A stretch of DNA of 64,000 nucleotides from Desulfurococcaceae archaeon (GTDB lineage: Archaea; Thermoproteota; Thermoprotei_A; Sulfolobales; Desulfurococcaceae): NCBI GenBank assembly GCA_023269825.1, contig JAGDWI010000001.1:740492-804491 (forward strand), read 5' to 3'. Shown in pieces: positions 7,951-15,407 of this stretch. Position 1 is the stretch's first letter. Each line of letters starts with the position of its first letter. The translations under genes were made by a program, and so were the position numbers. Below the pieces are notes generated by a model, which did no database searches, had not been told where the DNA came from, and saw nothing but the letters and a program-made list of their open reading frames with translations.

Positions 7951-9843
7951 TTAATTATTTCTTAAAGCTTCTTTACTGCACGATGGTAGAATTAAGTTTG
8001 CCCCCTTCGATCTATACTCTTCGAGCAAGCTTTGATCTAAGTTAACTATTAATGATGGTTCAGAGATCGCGCCCACATACTTTCTCACGAGTTCCCTAAT
8101 TTCCGATTCCCCGCTGCCCCCTGAATATAGTAATAAGGGAGACGTGAATTTCAAGTCGTCTAAGCAAGGTAGAACAAGTGTATTTAACCCAAGCGCTTGT
8201 CTTAAGGCTTTCTCAATGGCTCCAGGACTTAACCTGTAACCACTTGTTTTCAGCACTCCATCCGTTCTACCTAGAACATATAGATACCCTTCTCGTGAAA
8301 GGTATCCGTAATCACCTGTCCTATAATAGTTATCTTTCCACTTCTCCGCATATTCTGGTGGGTATTCAATGGGCATAGCTGGCCAAGGTTTCAATAATAT
8401 TATTTCTCCGAATCCCTCATTCCCTATTTCTCCTTTTTCACTTAGGATCATTACGTGGAAGCCGGGTATGGGTGTACCGCTGGAACCCGGTGCAATGGGT
8501 GTAAAAGTGTAATTTACAAGGTTTCCGGAAATGAATGTTCCTACCTCGCTCTGAATATACATGTTCACAACTGGTATTCTCCCAGACAGCTGACTGGGTA
8601 TAGATTCTATGAATGAAGTGTAACCAGTTCCCACGACTCTATACGTCCACCACCAAATATCAGCTTCCAAGGGTTCAGCTGTTACAATGATTGCTTTCAG
8701 TGTATCCATGTTATGTCTTCTAACGTTTTCATCGCCTTTTCTGGATAGTAGTCTCAGTGCTCCGCCTGTAGTTAAAAACAGTGTTACAGCGTAGTCTTCT
8801 ATTAGACTCCACCATCTATCCCACGATGGGTAATCGGGTCCACCATCATATAGTAAAACAGTTGAACCAATCATTAGTGGCCCGAAAACCAAGTAGCTTA
8901 CTCCCGTGATCCAGCCTGGCCAAACTGTGCAGAAATATGTATCCCGGGGTCTAATGCCAACCCAGCGACTAGTGGAGTAAACTTGAACTAGGAATCCTCC
9001 CGTGGAGTGTGTTATGGGTTCATAGTCATCCCTATACCCACTATGTAAACCAAATAATGGGTGCTCACTATTTGCGACGTATTCCTCAGTGCTCTCATTA
9101 GTTGAAGTGAAATCATCGAATAAAACTTCATTTTCCCTAAGAGATGGTGCACCTATCCTGCTGTAAACGACTACTTGACCCCTGTAATTAGCTTGTTCTA
9201 CTGCTTTTCTAAGCGTGTTTAGAACATCTATTATTCTCCCTCTCCTATAGAAACCATCAGAGGTAAAAACAAGTTTAGGTTCTCTATGCTTTATTCTTCT
9301 AGCTAATTCCCAGAAACCAAACCCTGTAAACACTGGTTCAAATGGAACTCCTAGTTTAACTGCGGCTAGCATTGTTGCAATCGACTCTATTGTTGGAGAT
9401 GAGTAAATAATAATCCATTCACCTGGTTTAAGTCCATTGTTTTTCATGGAATAAGCTATTTTGTCGACTAATGCGTCTAGTTCCCCATATGTTACTGCCC
9501 TCGCTACTCCTTCTTCTCCCTCCCATATTAATGCCGCTTTACTCCAAATCCATGTCTCCCGGTGTTTACCAATAACATTGTAGTATGCACTAAGTTTTCC
9601 GCCTTTAAACCATGTAGCACGAGGACTGCTACCATCGTAAACCTTGCTCCACGTTGAACACCATGTGAGGTTTCTTGCTTCTCGCTGCCAGAATGAGAAG
9701 ACATCTTTAACGCTTTCCTCGTAAATGGCTTTATATTCCTCAAATTTAACTGTTTTCCACTTCATTGAGGGAGGTACTATTTTTTCATCTCTGTAGAGTT
9801 TCTCGAAAACTATTTTATATGGTTGTTCATTCATGTTCATCAA
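7951..9843 (-). CDS. Acetyl-CoA-synthetase-like protein with eroded catalytic motifs
   Basis: 630 residues aligning end to end with AMP-forming acetyl-CoA synthetases: N-terminal FEEYKAIYEESV..FW, VTYGELDALVDKIA, PVFTGFGFWELARRI, VWPGWITGVSYLVFGPL, YYRTGDYGYL (~507-514), GRTDGVLKTSGYRL. Key elements are missing. The phosphate loop YTSGTTGKPKG is replaced by LHSGYRDDYEP (~266-276) ahead of a retained HSTGG, WWQTETG has become MYIQSEVG, and the C-terminal PKTxSGK motif with the adenylating lysine is absent. It is therefore probably unable to adenylate acetate and may be a binding, scaffold or regulatory pseudoenzyme. It is last in the hypD-C-E operon; its start overlaps the upstream stop by 4 bases. 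Confidence 0.75.
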   Translation of the reverse strand: MMNMNEQPYKIVFEKLYRDEKIVPPSMKWKTVKFEEYKAIYEESVKDVFSFWQREARNLTWCSTWSKVYDGSSPRATWFKGGKLSAYYNVIGKHRETWIWSKAALIWEGEEGVARAVTYGELDALVDKIAYSMKNNGLKPGEWIIIYSSPTIESIATMLAAVKLGVPFEPVFTGFGFWELARRIKHREPKLVFTSDGFYRRGRIIDVLNTLRKAVEQANYRGQVVVYSRIGAPSLRENEVLFDDFTSTNESTEEYVANSEHPLFGLHSGYRDDYEPITHSTGGFLVQVYSTSRWVGIRPRDTYFCTVWPGWITGVSYLVFGPLMIGSTVLLYDGGPDYPSWDRWWSLIEDYAVTLFLTTGGALRLLSRKGDENVRRHNMDTLKAIIVTAEPLEADIWWWTYRVVGTGYTSFIESIPSQLSGRIPVVNMYIQSEVGTFISGNLVNYTFTPIAPGSSGTPIPGFHVMILSEKGEIGNEGFGEIILLKPWPAMPIEYPPEYAEKWKDNYYRTGDYGYLSREGYLYVLGRTDGVLKTSGYRLSPGAIEKALRQALGLNTLVLPCLDDLKFTSPLLLYSGGSGESEIRELVRKYVGAISEPSLIVNLDQSLLEEYRSKGANLILPSCSKEALRNN

Positions 9844-10442
9844 CTCAGCTTAATTACCTGTGTATATGGTTGAGCAATATCTCGGAACCTGTAGTATTGC
9901 TCTACTTTATCGTAGTGTACTGGTATTGTTATCGCTGGCCTAAGGCTTTTAACTACCTCTAAAGCTTCCTCCGGGGTCATCACGTATCCTCCACCGATTG
10001 GTGGTATGAGGATTGTGATCTTTTCATTGATACGTAAGATTTCCTCAATGAAGCTTGTATCACCCATATAGTATATATTGAGGTTGTTTGGGAACCTTAG
10101 AATGTAACCTACACAGCAGCCTTTGGGATGTGGTGGAGCTTCAAAGTATAACTCAGGTTTACTATACGCAGGTACCACTAATATATTAGTGTCTCCAAGT
10201 TGAATGATTCCACCTGGTTCAACTCCTGCATGTGTACTTGGAACTAGAAGTTCCCCCTTAAAACTCGATAAATATTCATAACTACAGTGTTTTACGTGCA
10301 TGTGCGTACATAGTACTATATAGCATTTCTCGATTTCACTGCCTGGATCTATGCAGTATGTTTTATCACCGTGCTGTATTTTCACTCCCACTAATCCTAC
10401 TCTGCTAATAGTGATTCCTCGTAGAGAGAGTTCACGAGGCAA
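9840..10442 (-). CDS. Metallo-beta-lactamase-fold hydrolase (UPF0173-like)
   Basis: About 200 residues. The histidine cluster is VLCTHMHVKHC (HxHxxH, with Lys where most members have Asp). Later metal or substrate-site positions are YYMGDTSF and the terminal ITIPVHYDK. The pattern is closest to UPF0173/UlaG-like metal-dependent hydrolases, whose substrates are mostly unknown. The longer frame opens at 10457, but GGTG is ideally spaced for the TTG at 10442. It sits between hypE and the synthetase-like gene with overlaps or short gaps, so it belongs to the hyp operon. Confidence 0.72.
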   Translation of the reverse strand: MPRELSLRGITISRVGLVGVKIQHGDKTYCIDPGSEIEKCYIVLCTHMHVKHCSYEYLSSFKGELLVPSTHAGVEPGGIIQLGDTNILVVPAYSKPELYFEAPPHPKGCCVGYILRFPNNLNIYYMGDTSFIEEILRINEKITILIPPIGGGYVMTPEEALEVVKSLRPAITIPVHYDKVEQYYRFRDIAQPYTQVIKLS

Positions 10443-10450
10443 GTAAACAC

Positions 10451-11497
10451 CTAGCAAATTCTTGGAACAATCTCTCCGCGTGGAGGCTCAACTAGTCTTA
10501 ACCCACCTATACTGGTCTCAGCTGCAACATAGCCCTTAAACATATCTGTTTGCTTGACTTCACCTATAATCCTCGAGTTTCCGAATCCCAGTTTTTTCGC
10601 GTACTCCACTACTTCATCAGCACACTCTGGTTTAAGCGATAACACCGCTACACCCTCGCTCGCGAGATACAGGGGATCTATTCCAAGCATTTCAGAGTAT
10701 CTCTTAACGGGTTCCCTGATTGGGACTTTATCCTCTGAGATATATATCAGCAACTCGTTTTTCTCAGCCCATTCATTGAGGACTCCGGCTAATCCGCCTC
10801 TCGTTGGGTCTCTTGCAGCGTTTACGCAGTACCGGTACTTAGATAGTAATGGCACCATTAGTTTAGTTAATGGTTTAACATCGCTTCTCAACATGCCTGT
10901 ACTTATTTCCTCTATATCTCTACCTAAACCCATCTGCATTAGAAGAATAACTGCTCCATGGTCACCTACATAGTCGCTTACAAATATCTTGTCCCCTGGG
11001 GCCGGCTTATCTATAATAGGGTTATCTGATATGCCTATGGCTGTTGTCGATATAACTATTTTATCGACTTGTCCACGAGGCATTACTTTGAAGTCTCCTC
11101 CTATCAACGCTACGTTTTCTTCTCTGAGAACTTTAAGCATTGATTCAATAACGGCCTCAAGATCTTTTACTGGGAATCCTTCCTCAACTATTATCGTATC
11201 CAGCATCGCTATTGGTTTACCGCCGAGCATTAGTACATCGTTTATTGAACCAGAGGCCGCTAAAACACCGATATCACCGCCGGGGAAAAATATTGGGTTA
11301 ACAGTGTACGAGTCAACTGATACAACAACGTATCTACCATCTGGTAATGGAATCGCTGCTGCATCATCTGCTATATCGATCCCTACGCCCCCCTCAACGC
11401 GTTTCAGTTTATCGTCGACGCGTTTAAATATGAGTTTCTCTAGTAATTCAAGCATTTCAACTCCTCCAGCACCATGCGCTAATGTAATGTAGTCCAT
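10451..11497 (-). CDS. hypE: Hydrogenase maturation protein HypE
   Basis: 348 residues of the PurM/ThiL-like fold. HypE dehydrates the S-carboxamide on its C-terminal cysteine to thiocyanate, giving the CN ligands of the NiFe active site. The protein ends exactly in PRIC, the conserved C-terminus that carries this cysteine. N-terminal AHGAGG, GGVGIDIADDAAAIPL, SVDSYTVNPIFFPGGDIG and DPTRGGLAGVLNE are the ATP and Mg2+ site motifs. GAGGTG six bases upstream supports ATG 11497. It lies three bases after hypC. HypF, which loads the carbamoyl group, is not in the window. Confidence 0.95.
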   Translation of the reverse strand: MDYITLAHGAGGVEMLELLEKLIFKRVDDKLKRVEGGVGIDIADDAAAIPLPDGRYVVVSVDSYTVNPIFFPGGDIGVLAASGSINDVLMLGGKPIAMLDTIIVEEGFPVKDLEAVIESMLKVLREENVALIGGDFKVMPRGQVDKIVISTTAIGISDNPIIDKPAPGDKIFVSDYVGDHGAVILLMQMGLGRDIEEISTGMLRSDVKPLTKLMVPLLSKYRYCVNAARDPTRGGLAGVLNEWAEKNELLIYISEDKVPIREPVKRYSEMLGIDPLYLASEGVAVLSLKPECADEVVEYAKKLGFGNSRIIGEVKQTDMFKGYVAAETSIGGLRLVEPPRGEIVPRIC

Positions 11498-11500
11498 GGT

Positions 11501-11800
11501 TTACACCTCTCCTTGTCTCAACAACTTGGATTTCTCCAGGAGTAACTCGTAGATAGAGGTGAAGCTAGGGGCATCTTGCCCCAGTACTTCCTCGAAGAAC
11601 TTGACTTGCTCTAATACGTCTTCTTCACTCATCTTTGATACAATAACGCCCGCGTGAACTATCACTATATCGCCTTTATTCACTCTATCACTCGATATTC
11701 CTATTAAGACACTTCTTGGAACACCGTCCCCGTAGTCAACTTTAGCTGTCATTTTATCATAGTCTACTTCCAATATTACTGCAGGTGTACCTAGACACAT
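11501..11800 (-). CDS. hypC: Hydrogenase maturation chaperone HypC
   Basis: 99 residues of the HypC/HupF family. The true N-terminus must be M-C-L-G-T-P, because the processed Cys2 binds the Fe(CN)2CO intermediate. An in-frame GTG four codons upstream (11812) is therefore rejected in favour of ATG 11800, which also has GGTGG at the right distance. The OB-like barrel (VILEVDYDKMTAKVDYGDGVPRSVLIGI..VNKGDIVIVHAGVIV) is followed by a long C-terminal helix. It works with HypD to assemble and deliver the iron-ligand unit. The gene starts one base after the hypD stop. Confidence 0.93.
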   Translation of the reverse strand: MCLGTPAVILEVDYDKMTAKVDYGDGVPRSVLIGISSDRVNKGDIVIVHAGVIVSKMSEEDVLEQVKFFEEVLGQDAPSFTSIYELLLEKSKLLRQGEV

Positions 11801-11801
11801 T

Positions 11802-13013
11802 TTAAGCACCACCTATGTTTCCCTTTAATTCAATAGATAACTTTAAGAGTAAATCTCTTGAACCATACTTAGCCCATATAGCGCATGTTCCTTCTGCTGA
11901 CACCATGCATGGCCCAATTGGTGATGAGGGGGTACACGCTCTTAAAAATAGTGGACACTGTGAGGGGTAAGCTTTTCCAAGTACTACCTCAGCGCACCTA
12001 CACCCTGATGGCATATCATACCCCCAGTCAACTGGAGATAGTTCACGTATACCATACTCCTTGAAAGCATCTTGATCCGAGTAATCTTCCCTCATTCTCA
12101 ACCCACTCTTAGGGAGAAATCCTATACCTCTCCAAGCATCGTCAACGGATTCGAAGACTCTCCAAATAGATGACTGTGCAGCTACATCTCCATGATATGA
12201 TACAGCTCTAACATACTCGATGACTACACTTGGTTTCCCTCTAACTAGTTGCTCCATGATCTTCATTATTGAGACAAGTACATCTACTGGTTCAAAACCA
12301 GATATCACAACGGGTATTCCATAATTCTCCGCTACTGGTTCCCAGGCCTTCGCACCCGTTACAGTGGATACGTGTCCTGGAGCTATTACTCCCTTAACCG
12401 GTGGCTCCGTGGGTTTCTCCTGTGAAACCTCTAACGCGTAGAACATTGCTGGAGGAGTTAACTTAACTAAGCTTAACAGCTTCAAGTTACCTGGAATCAG
12501 CCTCTTGATCACTGCTTGAGCGTAACCAGGTGCAACTGTCTCGAAACCTATGCCCGCGAAAACAGATGGTTTACCGTGTAATTTAGCGTCCTTGATTGCA
12601 GCCAGGAGATCTGATACTACTTTCACGTTTCCCCCTGAAGCATGAGCCTCACTAAGAGAGTAAAAACCTTTCACGCTTCTATGAGATCTTAACTTGTAAA
12701 CATCCCCATAAGTATAGACTGTTACACCATCTAAAGCTAACCTAATTAACTCCTCTACATAATAAGATGGAGTAACACAAACAGGGCACCCTGGACCAGC
12801 CACTAATTCTACACCCCGCGGTAAAAGGCTCCTAATACCATAGTGCGTAATAGTCCACTCATGTGTTCCACAGAAATCCATTATCTTTAAGTGATCTACA
12901 CCTGTCTCCTTCATATATGAAAACCAGTAGTCATTAATCTTTCTCACGATAACTCTAACTAAATCCCTGTTTTTTCTAAGTATGTTTTCAAGCTCGCTCA
13001 GCAACTTCGACAA
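11802..13013 (-). CDS. hypD: Hydrogenase maturation protein HypD
   Basis: 403 residues. Diagnostic motifs are MDFCGTHEWTITHYGIRSLLP (Cys of the iron-binding/redox site), GPGCPVCVTP, GFETVAPG and PVVISGFEPVD. The C-terminal [4Fe-4S] cysteine set is CRCAEVV...QCPLFLRAC...GPCMVSAEGTC. HypD is the redox scaffold on which CN and CO are bound to Fe before transfer to the hydrogenase large subunit. It begins with TTG. First gene of a leftward operon hypD-hypC-hypE-MBL-synthetase-like. No hydrogenase structural genes are visible in the window. Confidence 0.95.
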   Translation of the reverse strand: MSKLLSELENILRKNRDLVRVIVRKINDYWFSYMKETGVDHLKIMDFCGTHEWTITHYGIRSLLPRGVELVAGPGCPVCVTPSYYVEELIRLALDGVTVYTYGDVYKLRSHRSVKGFYSLSEAHASGGNVKVVSDLLAAIKDAKLHGKPSVFAGIGFETVAPGYAQAVIKRLIPGNLKLLSLVKLTPPAMFYALEVSQEKPTEPPVKGVIAPGHVSTVTGAKAWEPVAENYGIPVVISGFEPVDVLVSIMKIMEQLVRGKPSVVIEYVRAVSYHGDVAAQSSIWRVFESVDDAWRGIGFLPKSGLRMREDYSDQDAFKEYGIRELSPVDWGYDMPSGCRCAEVVLGKAYPSQCPLFLRACTPSSPIGPCMVSAEGTCAIWAKYGSRDLLLKLSIELKGNIGGA

Positions 13014-13059
13014 TTAGTCATTCACCAATAACAAAGTTATAAAGATACCAGTTTTTAAG

Positions 13060-13150
13060 CTGGAGAAGCAAAAAAGCTCCAGATTTAGGGGAGCCAACCT
13101 CGGTTCACTCCGCCGCGGGACACGCGGCTGTCACCGAGGCCTTCGAATAA
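13060..13150. ncRNA. GC-rich structured intergenic element (candidate ncRNA)
   Basis: This stretch of the 371-base gap 13014-13384 is far richer in GC than its surroundings. CCTCGGT (13098-13104) pairs with ACCGAGG (13133-13139). Inside, GCCGCG (13112-13117) pairs with CGCGGC (13123-13128) around a GGACA loop, leaving internal loops of 7 and 4 bases, an H/ACA-like shape. On the + strand an ATA triplet follows the putative pocket by 14 bases. CTGGAG/CTCCAG (13060-13082) forms a second small hairpin, and a T6 run on the minus strand (13071-13076) could end a leftward transcript. The strand is undecided. Blocks CACTCCGC, GCTGT and GAGGCC recur at 23.2 kb. Confidence 0.45.
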
Positions 13151-13230
13151 TATTAACTCTTTGAATAACCTAATAACTCTTAACATAATTTACGCGAAGA
13201 GGAAAAATTAGACAATTTACGAGAAAAACA

Positions 13231-13296
13231 CTACTTGCTTTTTCCACACTTTCTCGTCTTCTTTTCCTCCTTTTTCTCCTCTTTCTTAGTTGACAT
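13231..13296 (-). CDS. Possible 21-residue lysine-rich small protein
   Basis: A short frame reads MSTKKEEKKEEKKTRKCGKSK with an ATG preceded by GGGGAT six bases upstream. Its composition (half Lys/Glu, one Cys) could equally reflect a purine-rich strand. It lies in the 13014-13384 gap, and no other coding signal is seen there. Low confidence. Confidence 0.25.
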   Translation of the reverse strand: MSTKKEEKKEEKKTRKCGKSK

Positions 13297-13384
13297 TTAC
13301 ATCCCCATAGATAATACTTAACGGCTGACTTAAAACAAGTGAGCCGTATAAGGACAGATTCTCCTCAAGAATTCTACATTGTTG

Positions 13385-13672
13385 CTACCTGTGAAGACTC
13401 CCCATGTATTCTCTTGTTCTTCTATTGATGTAAATCATTAGTGCAAACGCTATGATCATTAGTGTGAGCGTCAGTATTATAGCAATTATTGCCATGTGTA
13501 ATGCGTATTCACCTGATCCAAAGCATATTGGAATAAACCCTATGAGTATGCATCCACCTGTTGAAATATGTACTCCTTCACTTACAGCGATAAATAGGGG
13601 TATTATGGCTGCAATAAACGCTATTAATACCCCGGTGAACAATAGTATTAAGCCCGTTTTAAACAATTTCAA
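13385..13672 (-). CDS. Two-helix membrane protein, DUF131-like
   Basis: 95 residues: transmembrane helix ~8-31, a short loop with GGCILIGFIPICFGSGE, a second helix ~58-82 and a basic tail. The loop matches the pattern GGVIIIGPLPIVVGTS of the upstream neighbour, so the pair probably arose by duplication within the DUF131 (TIGR00304) group of archaeal membrane proteins of unknown role. It begins five bases after the stop of that neighbour and is cotranscribed with it. Confidence 0.6.
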   Translation of the reverse strand: MKLFKTGLILLFTGVLIAFIAAIIPLFIAVSEGVHISTGGCILIGFIPICFGSGEYALHMAIIAIILTLTLMIIAFALMIYINRRTREYMGSLHR

Positions 13673-13677
13673 TCAGA

Positions 13678-13941
13678 TCACCTCAATAGAAATATGTACG
13701 TTGCAACAACCACTATGAATAAAAGCATTGCCATTATTAATAAAACACGCGTCACTCTCTCACTAGTACCCACAACTATGGGTAAAGGCCCAATAATTAT
13801 TACTCCTCCTCCCTCAACGCGTTTACCTTCGCTTTGACTATTTTCAATTTCTTTAAACATCGATATCATTATAAGCACTATACCTAGTAGAATCATTATA
13901 AACGCGACTATAAATAATACTAGTAAAACCAATCCGAGCAT
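13678..13941 (-). CDS. DUF131 family membrane protein
   Basis: 87 residues with hydrophobic helices at ~2-27 and ~65-86 separated by a polar loop carrying the family signature EGGGVIIIGPLPIVVGTSERV. The small archaeal DUF131/TIGR00304 proteins have no assigned function. First gene of a two-gene leftward unit, divergent from the YkgJ-like gene, with the TATA region at ~14027-14042 between them. Confidence 0.65.
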   Translation of the reverse strand: MLGLVLLVLFIVAFIMILLGIVLIMISMFKEIENSQSEGKRVEGGGVIIIGPLPIVVGTSERVTRVLLIMAMLLFIVVVATYIFLLR

Positions 13942-14084
13942 TTAAACCCCTTGTAATCTATACAAGTAGAGGTTTTTAGTCATTAGTTCCTCTTTCACTA
14001 CGAGTAATGGTGGAATGATCGCCGTTTAAATATTTAAATACTTGTAAAAACGCTCCTTAAAGATTGAGCATTGGCGAATAAAAC

Positions 14085-14573
14085 ATGAGTAAACCCGCGT
14101 ATAGATTGAGGTTCGTCGACTTCAAAAACATATGTAGTGAATGCACTGTAAACTGTTGCAAAAGACTCTACGCTGTTTTATTACCCGAGGAGGAGGAAGA
14201 TTTCAAAGAAGCATCATTCGAGGTTAAAACAGATAAGGGAGTTGTAAAGTGCATAGGTTCATATGGAGGGAAGCCGTGCCCGTTTCTAAATGATCAAGGT
14301 TACTGCACAATATACGAGAAAAGACCATTTGATTGCCGACTATGGCCAGTAGTGATTTACATCGACTTCAAGACCCGAGATAAAGTAGTCTACTTAGATC
14401 TTGATTGCCCCGCCGTCAAAAACGGTAAAATATCAATTGACCTCATCAACAAGATAATTGACTCCATTAAAGACTATGAACTCGATGAAAAATGGCTTGA
14501 AAAGTATACTCTAGCACCGTGGGCGAACAATTTCATTGAGATTCATCGATTCAAACAAGTTAAATCAAGTTAA
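14085..14573 (+). CDS. YkgJ family cysteine-cluster protein
   Basis: 162 residues. Cysteines CSECTVNCCKR (~17-25) and GKPCPFLNDQGYCTIYEKRPFDCRLWP (~65-90) form the CxxCxxxCC...C...C...C pattern of the UPF0153/YkgJ family, which probably binds a metal or Fe-S cluster. Function is not established; some relatives are annotated as Fe-S oxidoreductases. The promoter region TTTAAATATTTAAATAC (14026-14042) lies upstream. Its prepilin peptidase neighbour starts 42 bases downstream after a small ATGGGT/ACCCAT inverted repeat. Confidence 0.75.
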   Translation: MSKPAYRLRFVDFKNICSECTVNCCKRLYAVLLPEEEEDFKEASFEVKTDKGVVKCIGSYGGKPCPFLNDQGYCTIYEKRPFDCRLWPVVIYIDFKTRDKVVYLDLDCPAVKNGKISIDLINKIIDSIKDYELDEKWLEKYTLAPWANNFIEIHRFKQVKSS

Positions 14574-14615
14574 ATACATGGGTTCACCCATAGATTAAAT
14601 TAAAGGCTAGAGTAT

Positions 14616-15407
14616 ATGTTCTCGCTGAGTTTTCTCTTGGACTCCATTAAGATATTATCTACTTTTATTACACTATTAGTGCTCAGCATACAGGATTGGA
14701 GAACACGTGAACTAGATGCTCGAATAGTATACTTCTATCTCATTTTATCTATATTATTGTTTTTTGCTTCCACAATAATACTTGATACCCCTTTATACAT
14801 GCGTTTATTCTACGCGGGTATCTCGCTGTTCACAACTGCAGGGTTATTTATACTACTATATAAAACAGGGCTTATAGGTGATGGAGACGTTTACATTGCG
14901 ACAGCGCTAGGATTAATGTTTCCATACTCGGATACATATAAGCTTACTCTGCAAGCATATGGTTTACTTCCTCCATCGATGGTGATTATTTTCTACGCCA
15001 GTGTTTCAGCTTTGGTAATAATGTTAACTAATGTTCTACAAGTGATTATGAGGTATAGGGGTGCTTTAGAGAGGCTTCCCCAAGGATATAGGATCATAGT
15101 TCCTCTTTTAGGTAGACCAGTGAAAATACGTGACTACTTAAATGGAAAATTCAAGCACTATTATCCTTTACAATCCTTCGAGTTAGATGGAGAAAAATTA
15201 ACTGTAAAATTCAGATTAGTTACTGGGGTTGATAACGCTGAAATCAATGATCTGCGTAATATTGTGGAACGCGGGTTATTAAACCCCGATGACTACATTT
15301 GGATTACTCCAGGTTTACCGTTCATTCTACATTTGTTAATAGGATTCATACTTGTACTGCTGGTTGGTGATAAACCATTATTGACATTAATTTCTAAAGT
15401 AATCTAA
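14616..15407 (+). CDS. Prepilin/prearchaellin peptidase (A24 family)
   Basis: 263-residue integral membrane aspartate protease that cleaves class III signal peptides of archaeal pilins, archaellins and sugar-binding proteins. The two catalytic aspartates are visible as QDWRTRELD (first Asp, residue ~24) and the GxGD box TGLIGDGDVYIATALGLMFP (second Asp). Six or so hydrophobic segments are present, with a ~75-residue soluble insert (~170-240) before the last helix. The insert is typical of the longer crenarchaeal members. The 3' end overlaps the convergent phosphate permease gene by 14 bases. Confidence 0.82.
   Translation: MFSLSFLLDSIKILSTFITLLVLSIQDWRTRELDARIVYFYLILSILLFFASTIILDTPLYMRLFYAGISLFTTAGLFILLYKTGLIGDGDVYIATALGLMFPYSDTYKLTLQAYGLLPPSMVIIFYASVSALVIMLTNVLQVIMRYRGALERLPQGYRIIVPLLGRPVKIRDYLNGKFKHYYPLQSFELDGEKLTVKFRLVTGVDNAEINDLRNIVERGLLNPDDYIWITPGLPFILHLLIGFILVLLVGDKPLLTLISKVI

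Noticed and set aside
10989-11492. Long opposite-strand frame (167 codons) in hypE
   Set aside because: Mirrors hypE codon usage, has no ribosome-binding site and no recognisable motifs; hypE is unambiguous.
13071-13150. tRNA in the GC-rich element at 13.1 kb
   Set aside because: No T-arm GTTCxAxxC, no acceptor pairing and no 7-base anticodon loop could be assembled on either strand.
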